Below, piece by piece: positions 52,457-64,000 of a stretch of 64,000 bases of DNA. The DNA is from Schistosoma mansoni. Taxonomy: Eukaryota; Platyhelminthes; Trematoda; Strigeidida; Schistosomatidae. Position numbers and translations under genes: made by a program. Within the stretch, counting starts at the first letter, position 1; each line of letters begins with the position of its first letter. The stretch lies in assembly GCF_000237925.1 (NCBI RefSeq), contig NC_031496.1, forward strand, positions 11,991,428 through 12,055,427. Reading direction: 5' to 3'. The notes below the pieces were generated by a model. It ran no database searches, was not told the DNA's origin, and worked only from the letters and a program-made list of their open reading frames with translations.

Positions 52457-52951
52457 TTATGTGGTTAATGTACATAATGAGGTGTTAAAACAAAATAAAA
52501 AAGATTGCTTGTTGAAATATTTAAATGGCAGATACAAGTATCCCAGACTTTCAAACAGACCGCTGATAAAAACAAAAGGCAGAAAACTGTTACAACTCAA
52601 AGTGCTAACATTTACGATAGATACAAAGCACTCAAAATTATTGACGATAAAGTACTCTAGAAACACAGATGACACTCCCAGCTGATACTTTAATTGAATT
52701 AATTCAATGGAAGTGTAACGAGTGAAAACAACAACATTTACTGAGCGAGGAAAAGTGCCATTGTCCTCTTTAAATCTACTGAAGTAATCACTTGGGTGAA
52801 TCAAAAATATACCGCTACTATGCACCAAAACCTCCATTTCTCGTTGAAGACCACTTGTTCCACTCCCGCCTTGGGAATGGGAAGTGGAGGCGCTTATTCC
52901 GAAGTTTGCGCAACAGCGATGGATATGGTGAGCTGGTTTTGCGGTTATCAT
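52457..52951 (-). other. Open frame of unknown origin
   Basis: A 164-codon minus-strand frame just upstream of the LINE remnant. It could be 5' sequence of that LINE, but no family or domain was recognised and no zinc-finger pattern is clear. It may be a chance frame. Confidence 0.2.
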
Positions 52952-53139
52952 GTCTAGCGTCTAAATTCACATAGTTCTAGTTGCTAGACAATATTACAGT
53001 AATTCTTCTCAGTTTAAAATGGCAACAGAGCCAAGAGACCGCGAATCGACTGTTGTTTTTAAGAAATAACTCCCGATGTAATGGAGTTGAGGGAACGAAA
53101 GCAGGTTTAGTGGGATTGAGACTCAAGTTATGCATTGGG

Positions 53140-53450
53140 TTGACCGTAATCTTGGCGAGACTATATATTACGGATGAACTAATCATATTTGCGATGACAG
53201 ATCTTAGATTTCGGCGTGAAATCCTTTATCTATTTTGCTAAGTAGCGTCTTGGCATTTTGATTGGTGTCAGTTTGTGATAGAAACCCTACATTTATCCTT
53301 ATTCCTAGCCATCAACTGTAAATTACAATCCCTTTCCTTTACACAAGTTTAAAGCCCTCATTTAGCCCTAGTCAGCAGGTGAATATTCCCAAGACATCTT
53401 TAGCGTCGCTCAAAGGTTGTACATAAATTGTAGTCTCACCGTTTTTATGC
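53140..53450. repeat. Dispersed repeat, blocks B and A
   Basis: Block B (about 53,140-53,290, TATATTACGGATGAACTAATC, later TCTTGGCATTTTGATTGGTG) recurs at 53,735-53,870. Block A (about 53,340-53,450, GTAAATTGTAGTCTCACC-like) recurs at 54,735-54,845. Family unknown. Confidence 0.55.
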
Positions 53451-53734
53451 AGTAGGAAACAGTAGTTAGCTAAGCCCATAGAAAAAAATCGATCAGTCTA
53501 TTCTAACTTAGAGACCGTCTAAAGCTTTAAGGTTAACAATTATGATAAATTTATTCTTGAGTATGTATGGCGGTTTTCAAGGGTCTGGGGATGGGTAGGC
53601 ATCTAGTTGATTTATCTGGGACAAAAACAAAGCTCTGTCTAGTACTCATGAGTTTGATTCTTATGCATTTTGATTGATATGGGGAGGAAAAAGATTGACC
53701 AACACTTTATGGCTTTTATAGACTAATAGCGAGA

Positions 53735-54845
53735 AGAAATGGTGAGACTATAATTTACGGATCAACCAATCAGGTATGAGACAGTAGGTCTTGGATTTTG
53801 GCGCGAAATTCTTTTTCTGTTTAGCCGAATAGGATCTTGGCGTTTTAGCTGATGTCAGTTCATGATGAAAGTCAGTCACAATGTAGAACCTCGTACGTGT
53901 GTACATCAGTTCGAGTTGCCATACCACATTAGCACAGAGATGCAGTTGTCGATTCAAATCCCATAGTGGTAGAGGTAGTATGAGTATAAGCAGTTATCCG
54001 GAAGATTAGGGTTTGAAGATTTTATTCAAGGAGTATAATCCAGAGAAATAAATTTGGAAAGAGAAAAAGGATAGGGACATGAAAAATTCACAAGATTAAA
54101 ATTTGGGAGAACACAATGAGTAGATGCACGTTCGCCATTGCAAACGATTTTGAGCCATGTCATTCAAGGTCTCTAACCATCGGTTGCTATCATCTCGCGG
54201 ATCCTAACCAGGCAGTCTACACCCACCAACATAGCTCAGTCCACTTGTCAGTGACTTCATGGATTTGTGCCACGTTTTGGTTTGGCCGCCCCTAGCTTTC
54301 TTCCAACCTACTCCTACACCATAAAACATTGCACGTCGGGGCAGTCGGTGGTTGGGCATACGTAACACGTGTCCCAGCCATCTCAACTGATGAAGTTTCA
54401 CCACTTCATCAGTCGATTTGCCATCCTTACCTAGTACCCATTTCCTAACAACTACGTTGCTTACTCGGTGGTCCCAGGATATATGTGCAATGCTTCGGAG
54501 ACACCTATGATCAAATACTAGTGGCCTACGAATATCCTCTACTCTTACCGACCATGTTTCACTGTCATAAAGTAGGAGGGAACGAAATGTTGCGCAGTAA
54601 ACCCGTCCTTTAGTTGCTAGAGGGATATCTCGCCTACGCCATAAATGACGCAAGTTGGCGAAAGCTAAACGAGCCTTCTGTATCCGTGCTGAGATTTCGT
54701 CAAACATCAGACCTGGTGGAAGTTCAACTCTAAATTTGGTTTATAACCCTCATATGGTCCTAGTTACTAGGTGAACACTTTCAAGGTCAGTCTAGCATGG
54801 ATCAAGGATCATTCGTAAATTATAGTCCCACCGAAGAAATAAGCA
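53735..54845. repeat. Second B-A repeat split by an RTE insertion
   Basis: Block B' (53,735-53,870) and block A' (54,735-54,845) match the adjacent B and A of 53,140-53,450, with an RTE LINE between them. Confidence 0.5.
53872..54735 (-). mobile_element. RTE LINE (SR2-like), 5'-truncated 3' end
   Basis: A long minus-strand frame (54,707-54,204) encodes the C-terminal end of RTE ORF2 ([20 protein letters not shown], then SKTW/GQTKTWHKSMKSL). It is better preserved than the copies at 4,164 and 57,115. The 3' end carries GTCAGTCACAATGTAGAAC on the plus strand. Confidence 0.8.
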
Positions 54846-55779
54846 ATACCAAGTAGTCATATAACTTTAATTTGTCATGAATGATGATGTTAGGATCTGA
54901 GAAATGACTCCAAGCAACTGGTTGATGATGGTTGTGTTTGAATTTTGCAGTAAACGACCATATTTAGCTGTACTACTTTCCCACTGGTCAGTAAAGTGAT
55001 TTTGCTTAAACTGGATTATGTATTTGGTTATTCGACCGCTTTTCTTTGTTGGTATCATTTACTTAGTGTTAAATGTTATCTTCGATTACGTTTAACTTTG
55101 GTCGTGCTTCTTGTTCATGGGTGTGCGTTTGATGGACTCTGTGCCAACGTGTTATTGAAAGTTTTACCCAGAAAGTATGTAGACCTGAAGGCTCTTCACT
55201 TGAACAGTTTAGTCAGAACTTATGACAAAGTGTAAATTAAACTGGCATTATTAAGTGGTATTCGTTAAGGGTTCCTTCTATCCATTTTTATTTAGTTTTG
55301 TCATAAACTGTGGTTTACATAAAACTCCATTTAACTTCTCAAGATTTTATTCATCGACAGAAAGTACGGTTCTGTATCTCAAATAGGAGATTGGGAACAA
55401 ACTTTGCGGTCCTCCGCAAAATCAATATATATGTTACAAAATAAAATCAAGGCTATTCATTTTAATCGTTTATTGTGATTTTGGATGTTTTCAAGAATGA
55501 GGCATCGTTAACTAGACTAATCTGGATACTCATTAGAGTATGAGGTAAACTTAGTCCGTGTACCGGTCTCAATGGTTGGTTATCCTTGTCTACACCTAAT
55601 AAAAAAAATCAATTTTCGTTAACCATAGAAGGACCGTTTAGACTATAGAATTAATACATTTTCGTTTCCTTTGACTTATACTCTCTGTGTTGTGTTATCA
55701 CTGTCATGAGTGTTACTTCAGCCTTCTTGATACTAATCCTGTAGGTTTTCTTTAATTATTGGAATGTAAAGTGTAACAA

Positions 55780-56060
55780 CGTGGAACTAGACAATCGTGC
55801 TGAGTCCTTTGTCTAACTTCAACATTGCTTATTCTGTAGTCCTAACACATGTAATTAACGCCCCGAAGAAATCTTTTGTCAAATACTGGTGATTTACGAA
55901 GTTTATCTACTTCTAGTTTCCATGTTCTATTGCTGTAAATTGAAATAAAACGAACTTCTGCACAATATACTCACTTTCCAGTTAACAGGTAGACGTCTCT
56001 CCCATGCCAAAGGTGATGCTGTTTGACAAAACCAAATCAAGCTTCTATTATTAAGTCAAA
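55780..56060 (-). mobile_element. Old RTE LINE fragment
   Basis: Diverged minus-strand copy of the same RTE C-terminal region, recognised by the spacing and by remnants such as RTWKLEVDKLRK. Much older than the neighbours. Confidence 0.4.
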
Positions 56061-56317
56061 AACATTCTTAGCACTAAGGTATAGTCCAGTGTGCTTTCGC
56101 TGCTTCACAAGTATTTCCAAACCAGTCGACAGTGAACTTTTTGTTTCTAACTAACAGCATGTATTTATCAATTTCTTTTTGTTGATTTGACACATATGGA
56201 GTCTGCAATCTATTCATATCCAAAGCTATTCATAACATTTCTTGGTTTTTGTTGTTTATTTGATTATTCTCATTCCCTCCAAATAGTTTTTACCCGTCTC
56301 AATAATTTTATTCCAGG

Positions 56318-59300
56318 CCAATCCTCTTACTTCTGTCATGGATTTGATGCGACGTCTACCGCCTCAAAAAATCAATCATACTTTGGTGGATGTAATCTCG
56401 CTTAAACCAGAACACTGTGAAGATATTTTAAGCTCAGTGGATCAACCTTTAAAGATCGCGAGAGATGTCCATGCTGATCGTGATTATTTATTATGCGATT
56501 ATAACAGAGATGGTGATTCTTATCGATCACCTTGGTCAAATACCTACGACCCACCACTAGAAGATGGAGCTATGCCAAGTGAAAGTCTTCGTAAACGAGA
56601 AATAGAAATTAATACAGCTTTTGATCAATACAGAGAAATGTGAGTAGTCTCTTTATTGGTGAACTAGATATATCCACTAACGTACAGACCATGTACGGCC
56701 GCTTATGTTAGACACTTGAGGAGAATTGCTAAAATGCTGTTCGGACTCTACTCTGTTTTGGTTTAAGCATATAGATAGCATTGCTAATCGTTGCGTGAAA
56801 TCTGTAGCTCTAGGATGAATAATTAGCTACCGAGTTGTGACAGAATAAACATGAATTTACTGAATACTGCAAAAATATCATGAAAATTGAAACCACATGA
56901 TTTGTCACGGCGAATTTCTTGAGAATCATGAATAGTCCCCTACCTTTCCTTTCTGGATGTCATCAGGGGTTACTTTACGTGAAAAGAGGTGAGTGCTGAT
57001 GTTTTTGCGTAGTTGACAACGAAAGCTCCACAATATAAACCATCCGGCTTGGCTTGATCAGAAGTATCTACCTTATGTGCATATCTCCATCATTTTATAC
57101 CATTGATATTTTTTGATACTTAGCGTCGTCAACTTCACGTGTCTTGGAAGTCTGATCAACCCTAATGGGTCGAGGTCTAACGAAATCTCAGCACGGATTC
57201 AAAAAGCTCGTTTGGCATTTGCCAACTTACGTCACCTATGGCGAAGACGAGATATCCGTCTATCAATTAAGGGACGAGTATACTGCGCAGCAGTTCGTTC
57301 TGCTATATTTTACGACTGCGAAACCTGGCCATTAAGAGTGGAAGTGACTCGTAAGTTACTAGTATTTGGTGACAGATGCCTTAAAAATATTGCTCGGATC
57401 TTCTGGGATCACCGTGTAATTAATGGTGAGGTTAGACGCAGAGTATTAGGGACTGATTGTAAATCAGTTGATGTGGTTGTGAATCTTCATCAACTGAGGT
57501 GGTTGGGCTATGTATTACACATGCTCAACCACCGATTACTGTTATATGCTAGTGAAGATTAAGTTACGAGTAACTTCTGAGAACTATTAATGGACTAATA
57601 TTATATATATATTCTTATTGTATAACTATTCAGTAACTAGATTATGTATATCTATATTTCTCTCACTATAAGCTTTATTTTGATCTATAGACTATTATGA
57701 TACAATTTACCATTCTTAAATTATACTCAGTTTATTAATTACAATATCTCACAATCACAGCCACTTTTTGGCTTGATCTTGTACAGATGTTATTTCCTAT
57801 TTTATGGTATTATGTCTGTTTGGCTTGTATATAAACCAGGCATGTTTGAAATACATGATTTTCATAGTGGAAGCTGGCATTGGTATTCTGGACTCAACTG
57901 GCAGAGCTTAAAATAAAAGAACCAATGAGGACACTAGGCTGCTCATACCGGCAGATGTCATTGGTTTGGCACAGTATTAAGGTTGTATAAGTCGTATTCC
58001 GATTGGCGAAAAGTCATGTGATAATTAGCCACTCTAAAAGTCACAACAATTACCACGTCGCTCAATGCTGACTAGTGTTGGAGACGAGTGGGAGGAAGTT
58101 AGGGGTGACCAAACCAAAACGTGGCATCAGTCGTTGAAGTCACTAATTTCTGGTCTAAGCCATGTCAGTAGATGCAGACTACTATGTTGGGATCGGCGTG
58201 ACTATCGTAACCAATGGTTGGAGACTCTGGGTGACAACGTTCAGAATCAATCACAATTGCGTAGGTGTATACATTCTTTGTCTTCCCCTAAACCGTGAGA
58301 TTTAAATTATTTTATACTTTTCTTTCTACGAACCAATTGTTTTTTTGTACCTGGTCCTGCGTTGTAGATGACTGACATTATTTGTCAATAAGACGTGACC
58401 AGAGTGCCCAAATTGCTCTATTTAAACAAATTAATTGTATTGTAAAGGCATATGAGGAAATTGTCATACAATCTATGCTTAAATAAGCAGAAGTATTATT
58501 TGATAAAGGATATAGTTTAGTTGAAAATATAGTTAAAAGGGATTTTTCTCACTTAAGGAAGTTCATTTCACTTTTTGTGACAGGAAACTAGAACGGGATT
58601 GTCACTGGCTTCTGTCCTGACTCATGTTTGACAAAGTTCCAAGCTACTAAGTTGCATCTTATCTAGGACCCCAAACGGAAAGTTATGATTCCCCAACATA
58701 TGATAGTCTTATATAGCTGTATTTCATACCACAGTGCCACGTCATAAACCAACCCTCTTTCCGTTTTTCTACCGAGTTGCGGTGTCAGGAATTAAAGCTC
58801 CGTGTAAAAGCCGTTGGGTATATATGAAATACGTCATTGAGGGTAGAACAGTCTGATCGATGTTGTCGGGGCAGCAGACCAGTTGAACTGCTCCTCAAAA
58901 AACTCTGCCCATCGTCCAAGACGTCGATAGATGTTAGTGATTAGCATCCCGTCATCTTCACAGATTGTTTCAATCACACCAAACTTTTTGCTGTCAGTGG
59001 CTCTGATGAGTTGGAAGAGCTTCCGGCAGTTACCAGATGCAGCTGCTGCTTCCATCTCATTAGCACGCTCCAACCACCAGGCTTCTAGGTCCTTACGCAA
59101 GCTTCGCCCAATTTCGTTACGTAACAGTCGTCGTTTATGGTCGAACTTACGGTCACCCGGAGTAGACCGACGGGCTTCAATGATTTGTAAGGAGCCAGAG
59201 GAAACCCAGTGCTTATAAGCGGGACGTTTCGCGAAGCCGCAAGCGACCTTGCTCGCCATTTTCATGGCGTCATGCAATTCCAACCAATACTCATCTATAC

Positions 59301-62300
59301 TTTTCGGTGGGATGGTAGCTAGCCTAGAAGCTAGCTCGGTTTGATACTTAGTTTCAACAGAAGCTGCAATCAACTTACTGACATCAATTCGTTTAGGACG
59401 ATGGATTTGTTGGCCACTGAAAAGTAAGGTAAGATTAGCGCAAACAAGGGCATGATCAGAGTCCAGATAGGTACTCCAAAAGGAGCGGTAGTCTTGTGCA
59501 CAACCACGCCAGCTGTAGCTGATCACGATGTGATCAATCTGAGTCTAGGCTTGAGATGCAGAGGGAGGAAGCCAGGTGGCACACCGGCGATGACTGTGCC
59601 GGAAATTAGTGCTAGCTAGAAACGGGTTGTAGTCTGAACACAGTTGCAGTAGACGGTCCCCGTTATCTGTCCTGCGACCAACAAGTCCCCATCGGCCACC
59701 TAGACGACTGTCTTCTGTACCTAGACGCCCGACCTGAGCGTTCGAATCTCCGGTTAGTACTACAATATCTGTCGGATGCACTTTCTGATAAAGAACAGTT
59801 AACTGGTGGTAAAATTTATCCTTGATTGCATCCGGGCTGCAATCTGTCGGAGCATAGGCGGAGATGCCCCCAAATGCCCTGGTACGGCCGAGAGTGGGGA
59901 GAGTCAGCTCTCCTCAAAATGCTCTCACATGGCCACGTGCATACGACCACTGCCTTCTCGCGAATGGGGTGTTGTTTACGAAATTGAGAGGACAAAATGC
60001 CAACGCCCGGCGCTTTAACCGGTTTGGTGAACACGGATGGTCCACCTAAAAAGTTGGAAAACTCCCGTTCCAAACCATTGGTGCACATAGATAGGCTTCA
60101 GGATCCTGAGGGAACAAATGGCGCATGAATCAATCGTTGGTCACCGGCTACCATGGGACTGCATCTTCTGACGTTGTTCCACTGCCTTATGGATTAGACC
60201 TTTGGTTAAAGACGCTACAAGGAAGCCTCTTAGAGTCCTACTTAATGATAGGCAAGCTAAGAATATATTTCAGGAACAACTAGAAAAACAGATAGGCAGC
60301 CATGTAAGTTGTGCCCACCCCGAGGCAGCGTGAAATGACATCCAAAAGGCTGTAGAATAATTTTAATTTGATTAAACACATAAATATTGGTACAAAAGAG
60401 CACCAGATATATATGCGCCGCACGAATCTCATTTGATTTGTGTGAAGGCTTTGATACTGCTCAGGTGCCCAGACTGAATCAGGTGGTTTTCTTAGGGGGC
60501 TACACCCCGAGCCTTTGACCTAAAGGTCTAGTCCACAAGGCAGTGGAGCACCATGGAGAGTTGCAGCTCCATGGTAGCCGGTGACCAACGATTGGTTCAT
60601 AGGCCATTTGTTCCCTCAGGATACTGGAGCCAGCCCACGTGCACCATTGGTTTAGAATCAGGGTTTTCCAACTCCCCTAGGTGAACTTTCCATGTCCACC
60701 AACCCGGTTAAAGCGCCGGACATTCGCTTTTTGTCCTCTCACTTTCGTAAACAACACCCCGGCCACGAGAAGGCAGTGAGTAGGACTTCCCTGACAGAGG
60801 CTATATACGCGAGGCCCATGTGAAAGCATTTCGAGAGGGAGAGCGAACTCTCACCACTCGGCCGTACCGGGGCACTTTTTGTTGAGTAGTTTGGGAATAA
60901 AAAACAGTTTTCGACCGCACAGGATATCCGAATCTTCGGAATTTTCCAACTTGAATTGACATGAAAGTGTAAGCTTTTGTTACGTGCTTTCATGGGAATG
61001 TTTATTCTGTCAAGTTTTCATTAGTTAATAGTTTATTGAAATACCCCTTCTACTCGTTAGTAGTAGTTGTTTAACCATGTTTTATATTTTATAAAATTAG
61101 GTATTATGAGGGAGGGATATCTTCAGTTTACCTATGGGATATGGATCATGGATTCGCTGGGGTTATTCTGATAAAGAAAGCTGGTAATGCTAAGTTGGCT
61201 AGTGGTTGTTGGGATTCAATACATGTTATTGATGTTGTTGTAAGTTAGTGGTGTGTAACTGTTTATCTATTAAAGCTTTCTTATACTTCTAACTTAGTTT
61301 AATCTTTAGTTCTTACGGTATACGTTCACATAATTATGGACTAGTGGATTAGTGATTAAGTCATATGACCTGCAAACAAAATAGATCACTAACTTCAGTT
61401 TAAGGAGTCAACTAGTACCACCTAAATATCCAACAAGACTACCATATAAACCAGTACTTAGTATACAATTTACATCCTATAACCATGTTATGATTTATGT
61501 ACCGAGTAATAATAATTTCGACTCATCATTATTTACTTCAACAAAGAAGCAAAATTTGAAAATATCCAATACTTAAGTGTCTCATTATATCTGATCTAAT
61601 AATGTAACTTATGTACCAAGCACAGGGTTATGTACTCAGCTTTAAACCACATTGCTAGTGTAAGGTTTATTCACATTACTGAAATCAAAATAGGTGCAGC
61701 GGGATTTGAACCTACGATTTTTCGGGTGAGATCCGAATCCTTCACCCACTTAATTTCCGCTACAAATATCATATTCGCTACTCCATATACTTATAAAAAC
61801 GTATCTTTTACTACCCGTTTCGCAAAATGGCTGTATTTCTCGAGAAGAATAAATTCAATAATAAATTCTTGTGTTTCGTTCCCTATGTATATATATAGGG
61901 GTATATAGACTGTATATTTGTATATGGTTTATATAACATCTATTTAGTGCGTCGTAAATAGCCTCTGCCAGGGAAGTCCTACTCACTGCCTTCTCGTGGC
62001 GGGGGTGTTGTTCACAAAAGTGAGAGGACGAAAAGCGAATGTCAGCGCGCTTTAACCGGGTTGGTGGATGTGGAGGATCCACCTAGGGGAGTTGGAAAAC
62101 CCTGATTCTAAACCAATGATGCACATAGGCTCCAGTATCCTGAAGGAACGAGTGGCGTATGAACCAACTGTTGGTCACCAGCTACTATGGGACTGCATCT
62201 CCTTACGATGCTCCATTGCCTTGTGGGTTAGACCTTTAGGTCAAAGGCACCGGGTGTGGCCCCCTAAGAAAATCACCTGCTTCAGTCTGGGCACCTGAGC

Positions 62301-63122
62301 AGTATCACAGCCTTCACACAAATCGAATGAGATTTGTGATGCGCATATATATCTGGTGCTTCCTTGTACCAATATTTATGTGTTTAAATAAATAAATAAA
62401 TATCACAATCAATCATTATTTGCTGGTTTATTTACTATATCGTAGTTATTAAATAGGAACGGGCTGGTGGAACCAGTTACTAAAAATATAGTGATGTGTC
62501 GCTAGTGAAAATAAATGTGACTGGCTACTGAACGTGAACTGATAGACACAGCTCGCCGACTACTCAACTTTTGATTTCCTCTGCATTATTGATTTCTACT
62601 CTGGACTCATTATGTTTAAGTGGTTGTAGTTTTAAAAACAAAGTATTGTCTAGGGTATACTCTGGTTCTCCATTATTGGTTACGAAGTGGTCATAACATG
62701 ATCCAGCCTGTGTATGTATATTTTATCAATCGACCATCCGATCTGGTTTTATGAGAATCTCGGTCACTGGTCGTATTACTGTCGAACAGAAAATATTTTT
62801 ACCAAGCAGTAAAAAAATAATTGAAATCTCAGAATTTTCTGCAAATATGACTTTTTAATTATGTTTTTTGGCTATACTTTCATTTTTTTAAAGTGATATA
62901 TTCTTGTCTTATGTGTTTATTTTAGGAAAGGCCTTCTGCTAAAATATCCTTATATAAGCTTACAAGTACAGTTATGCTATGGCTTCAAACCCAACGAGAA
63001 TCTGCAGGTTATTTCAATCTTGGTGGTAGTCTTTCAAGATTCAGTGAGCGTGAACTTCCTTTGGGAGACTCAGGGTTCCAATAACTACTTCACATATTGT
63101 TAATATTGGCCGTATGGTAGAA
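56318..63122 (+). CDS. CAPZB: F-actin-capping protein subunit beta (5' and middle exons; 3' end outside)
   Basis: Beta subunit of the CapZ heterodimer, which caps barbed ends of actin filaments in the cytoplasm and at muscle Z-lines. Exon a is 56,318-56,639 after a TTCCAG acceptor; the Met at 56,338 starts [11 protein letters not shown], then [12 protein letters not shown] and [19 protein letters not shown]. Exon b is 61,101-61,239 ([20 protein letters not shown], then [11 protein letters not shown]). Exon c is 62,926-63,122 ([20 protein letters not shown], then [12 protein letters not shown]). All three follow animal CAPZB closely and join in phase. The usual start is about eight residues upstream of DLMRRLPP, so a short 5' exon may be missing or the Met here is the start. 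In exon c the frame breaks near 63,073: one base short, after which GRMVE resumes in another frame. The C-terminal actin-binding tail lies beyond 64,000. Confidence 0.9.
57115..57534 (+). mobile_element. RTE LINE fragment, left half
   Basis: Plus-strand RTE ORF2 C-terminal region inside CAPZB intron 1 ([20 protein letters not shown], then [18 protein letters not shown]). It continues at 58,049-58,300 after an LTR insertion. Confidence 0.8.
57540..58048. mobile_element. Solo LTR with 5-bp target-site duplication
   Basis: A 509-bp segment that starts TGTTATATGC and ends CACAACA (TG...CA ends), flanked by ATTAC at 57,535-57,539 and 58,049-58,053. It splits an RTE LINE. A lone LTR left by recombination is the simplest view. 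The family was not identified and it has no relation to the 140-bp LTRs at 41,370. Confidence 0.8.
58049..58300 (+). mobile_element. RTE LINE fragment, right half
   Basis: Continuation of the RTE ORF2 C-terminus ([20 protein letters not shown], then [17 protein letters not shown]). Confidence 0.8.
58825..59880 (-). mobile_element. RTE LINE (SR2-like), endonuclease to linker
   Basis: On the minus strand: endonuclease ([20 protein letters not shown], then [20 protein letters not shown], then [13 protein letters not shown]). A long frame at 59,526-58,834 follows ([19 protein letters not shown], then [20 protein letters not shown], ending FFEEQFNW), the linker before RT. Both ends are truncated and the RT is absent. 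A stop separates the two frames. Confidence 0.85.
59900..60200 (+). mobile_element. RTE-related non-autonomous repeat, body without tail
   Basis: Matches the body of the copy at 61,965 (GGTCACCGGCTACCATGGGA, TTAGACCTTTGG). It lies back to back with the RTE endonuclease on the opposite strand, and the two may belong to one element's 5' region. Confidence 0.55.
60210..60355 (+). mobile_element. Possible RTE-like ORF scrap
   Basis: A short plus-strand frame reads [20 protein letters not shown] and then SCAHPEAA before a stop, similar in style to the linker between endonuclease and RT of RTE/jockey LINEs. Too short for certainty. Confidence 0.3.
60365..60845 (-). mobile_element. RTE-related non-autonomous repeat, minus copy
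   Basis: About 480 bp with the AT-rich tail at the low-coordinate end. Same element as 3,086-3,333 and 61,965-62,402. Confidence 0.7.
61693..61763 (-). tRNA. tRNA-Glu(CTC)-like sequence, probable pseudogene
   Basis: On the minus strand the 71-nt stretch has a perfect anticodon stem TTCGG/CCGAA around loop ATCTCAC, giving anticodon CTC. A T-loop TTCAAAT with a B box (GGTTCAAATCC) and a TTTT terminator just downstream are also present. The region before the anticodon (GGATTCGG) resembles tRNA-Glu. The acceptor stem does not pair when numbering follows the T arm, and the D arm is poor, so this is more likely a tRNA-derived relic than a working gene. Confidence 0.4.
61965..62402 (+). mobile_element. 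RTE-related non-autonomous repeat with (AAAT)n tail, plus copy
   Basis: Complete-looking 3' part ending TTTATGTGTTTAAATAAATA. Inverted relative to the copy at 60,365-60,845, with CAPZB exon b between them. Confidence 0.7.
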
Positions 63123-64000
63123 GTAAGTGATATTTATTATCTAATGAATCCATACTTTGACAAGTAGTACTTTTAATAAATATCTAATTAATACGTTAGT
63201 ACAATCGTACTTGTGATATCTTAAGTCTACCTGTTTCAAGTTAGATCCATTTATCTCGAAGTATATCCTATGGGCACTCCTGTGTTCACAATTTTATGGA
63301 CGTAGTATAGTTCTGTGGGATAACAAGTATGATTTAAAGATAAGTAACCGAAGATTAAGACTCATTATAGCTATAAGTATTTCTTACACATATGGTTGCA
63401 ACTTGTCACATTCGCGATTCCCTATGATCAAATGAAAAAGCTTTTTCAACATGTAAAATAACACTGATTATATCTGTGTAATTTACCAACAAAATCTCTA
63501 AAAGAAATTATTTTTTGTCAGTTAATCTGGAAAATATCTTTGTCTCGTCTTAATAGATTATCATTTGGTAGTGAGATAAACTTTCTTGAACGTGGAAATT
63601 TCCAAGAGATTTTTTCTTCCGTTCACTTGAAAAAGGTAATTGGATAAATTCTTTCAGGATGAAAAACATTTTCCGTATCGACAACCCCTAGGCTATCAAT
63701 TACTTTTTGTTGAAGTATGCTAATTACTTTACAGTAGCAATTAATTGTCAACTTGAATAAGTTAAGAACAACTTTGTTTTTACTACATAAACTACTTACA
63801 ATGAAATAAAATAAAATATTCTTTTGCAGTACATTTGCTGGTGCTCTACAATGCACTAAGTAATTTTGTGTGCTATGAATAGATAAGGCTATCTAGTATT
63901 TTGTTATTGTATGTTAATTCTTTCTTTACAGGATAACCTCAATGAGGTTCTTCTGATTCGTATTTCTGCATTGACATTTGGTGTCATCTGATTGGTTGTT
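63123..64000. other. CAPZB intron after exon c
   Basis: Begins with a GTAAGTG donor. No further CAPZB exon (expected to encode ENKIRSTLNEIYFGK-like sequence) was found up to the window edge. Confidence 0.5.

Noticed and set aside
63931-64000. Possible next CAPZB exon after the TTTACAG near 63,931
   Set aside because: The translation does not resemble the expected CAPZB sequence in any frame.

Overview
The window looks like a piece of a schistosome (blood fluke, genus Schistosoma) chromosome. It is AT-rich and gene-poor, with small-exon eukaryotic genes. It carries tRNA-headed SINEs with hammerhead ribozymes (the Sm-alpha type), SR2-like RTE LINEs, CR1/jockey-like LINEs and Ty3/gypsy remains. 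The species cannot be fixed from sequence reading alone.

Layout. Bases 1-11,000 are intergenic or intronic DNA with scattered SINEs and LINE tails. At 11,046-13,563 (+) lies the large last exon of a neuropeptide-type class A GPCR, running from just before TM3 to the stop codon. From 15,191 to about 32,296 lies a very recent nested tandem array with periods of 4,688 bp and 6,657 bp; an internal 1,969 bp module is doubled in the longer units. On the minus strand this array contains the 3' part of an SRSF2/SC35-type splicing factor gene. Exons 1-2 (RRM) are single, at 32,468-32,837. The terminal RS-domain exon exists three times, at 26,640, 19,983 and 15,295. The same array carries 16 copies of short hairpins of three related types. 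Their stems covary and contain G:U pairs only when read in the sense orientation of the SRSF2 gene.

From 32,900 to 38,500 there is mostly unassigned DNA, with one unrecognised candidate exon (36,444-36,603, minus). From 38,500 to 48,500 are Ty3/gypsy fossils, one framed by short LTRs and containing a nested gag-bearing insert. From 48,500 to 55,000 are two LINE remnants lying one behind the other, a dispersed low-copy repeat and an RTE copy. From 56,318 to the right edge runs the F-actin capping protein beta subunit gene (CAPZB, +). Three exons are in view, the introns are filled with RTE pieces and a solo LTR, and the 3' end lies outside the window.

The three host genes (GPCR, SRSF2, CAPZB) are unrelated in function. 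The part most worth a second look is the SRSF2 array: triplicated last exon, hybrid crossover junctions and conserved hairpins in the intron.
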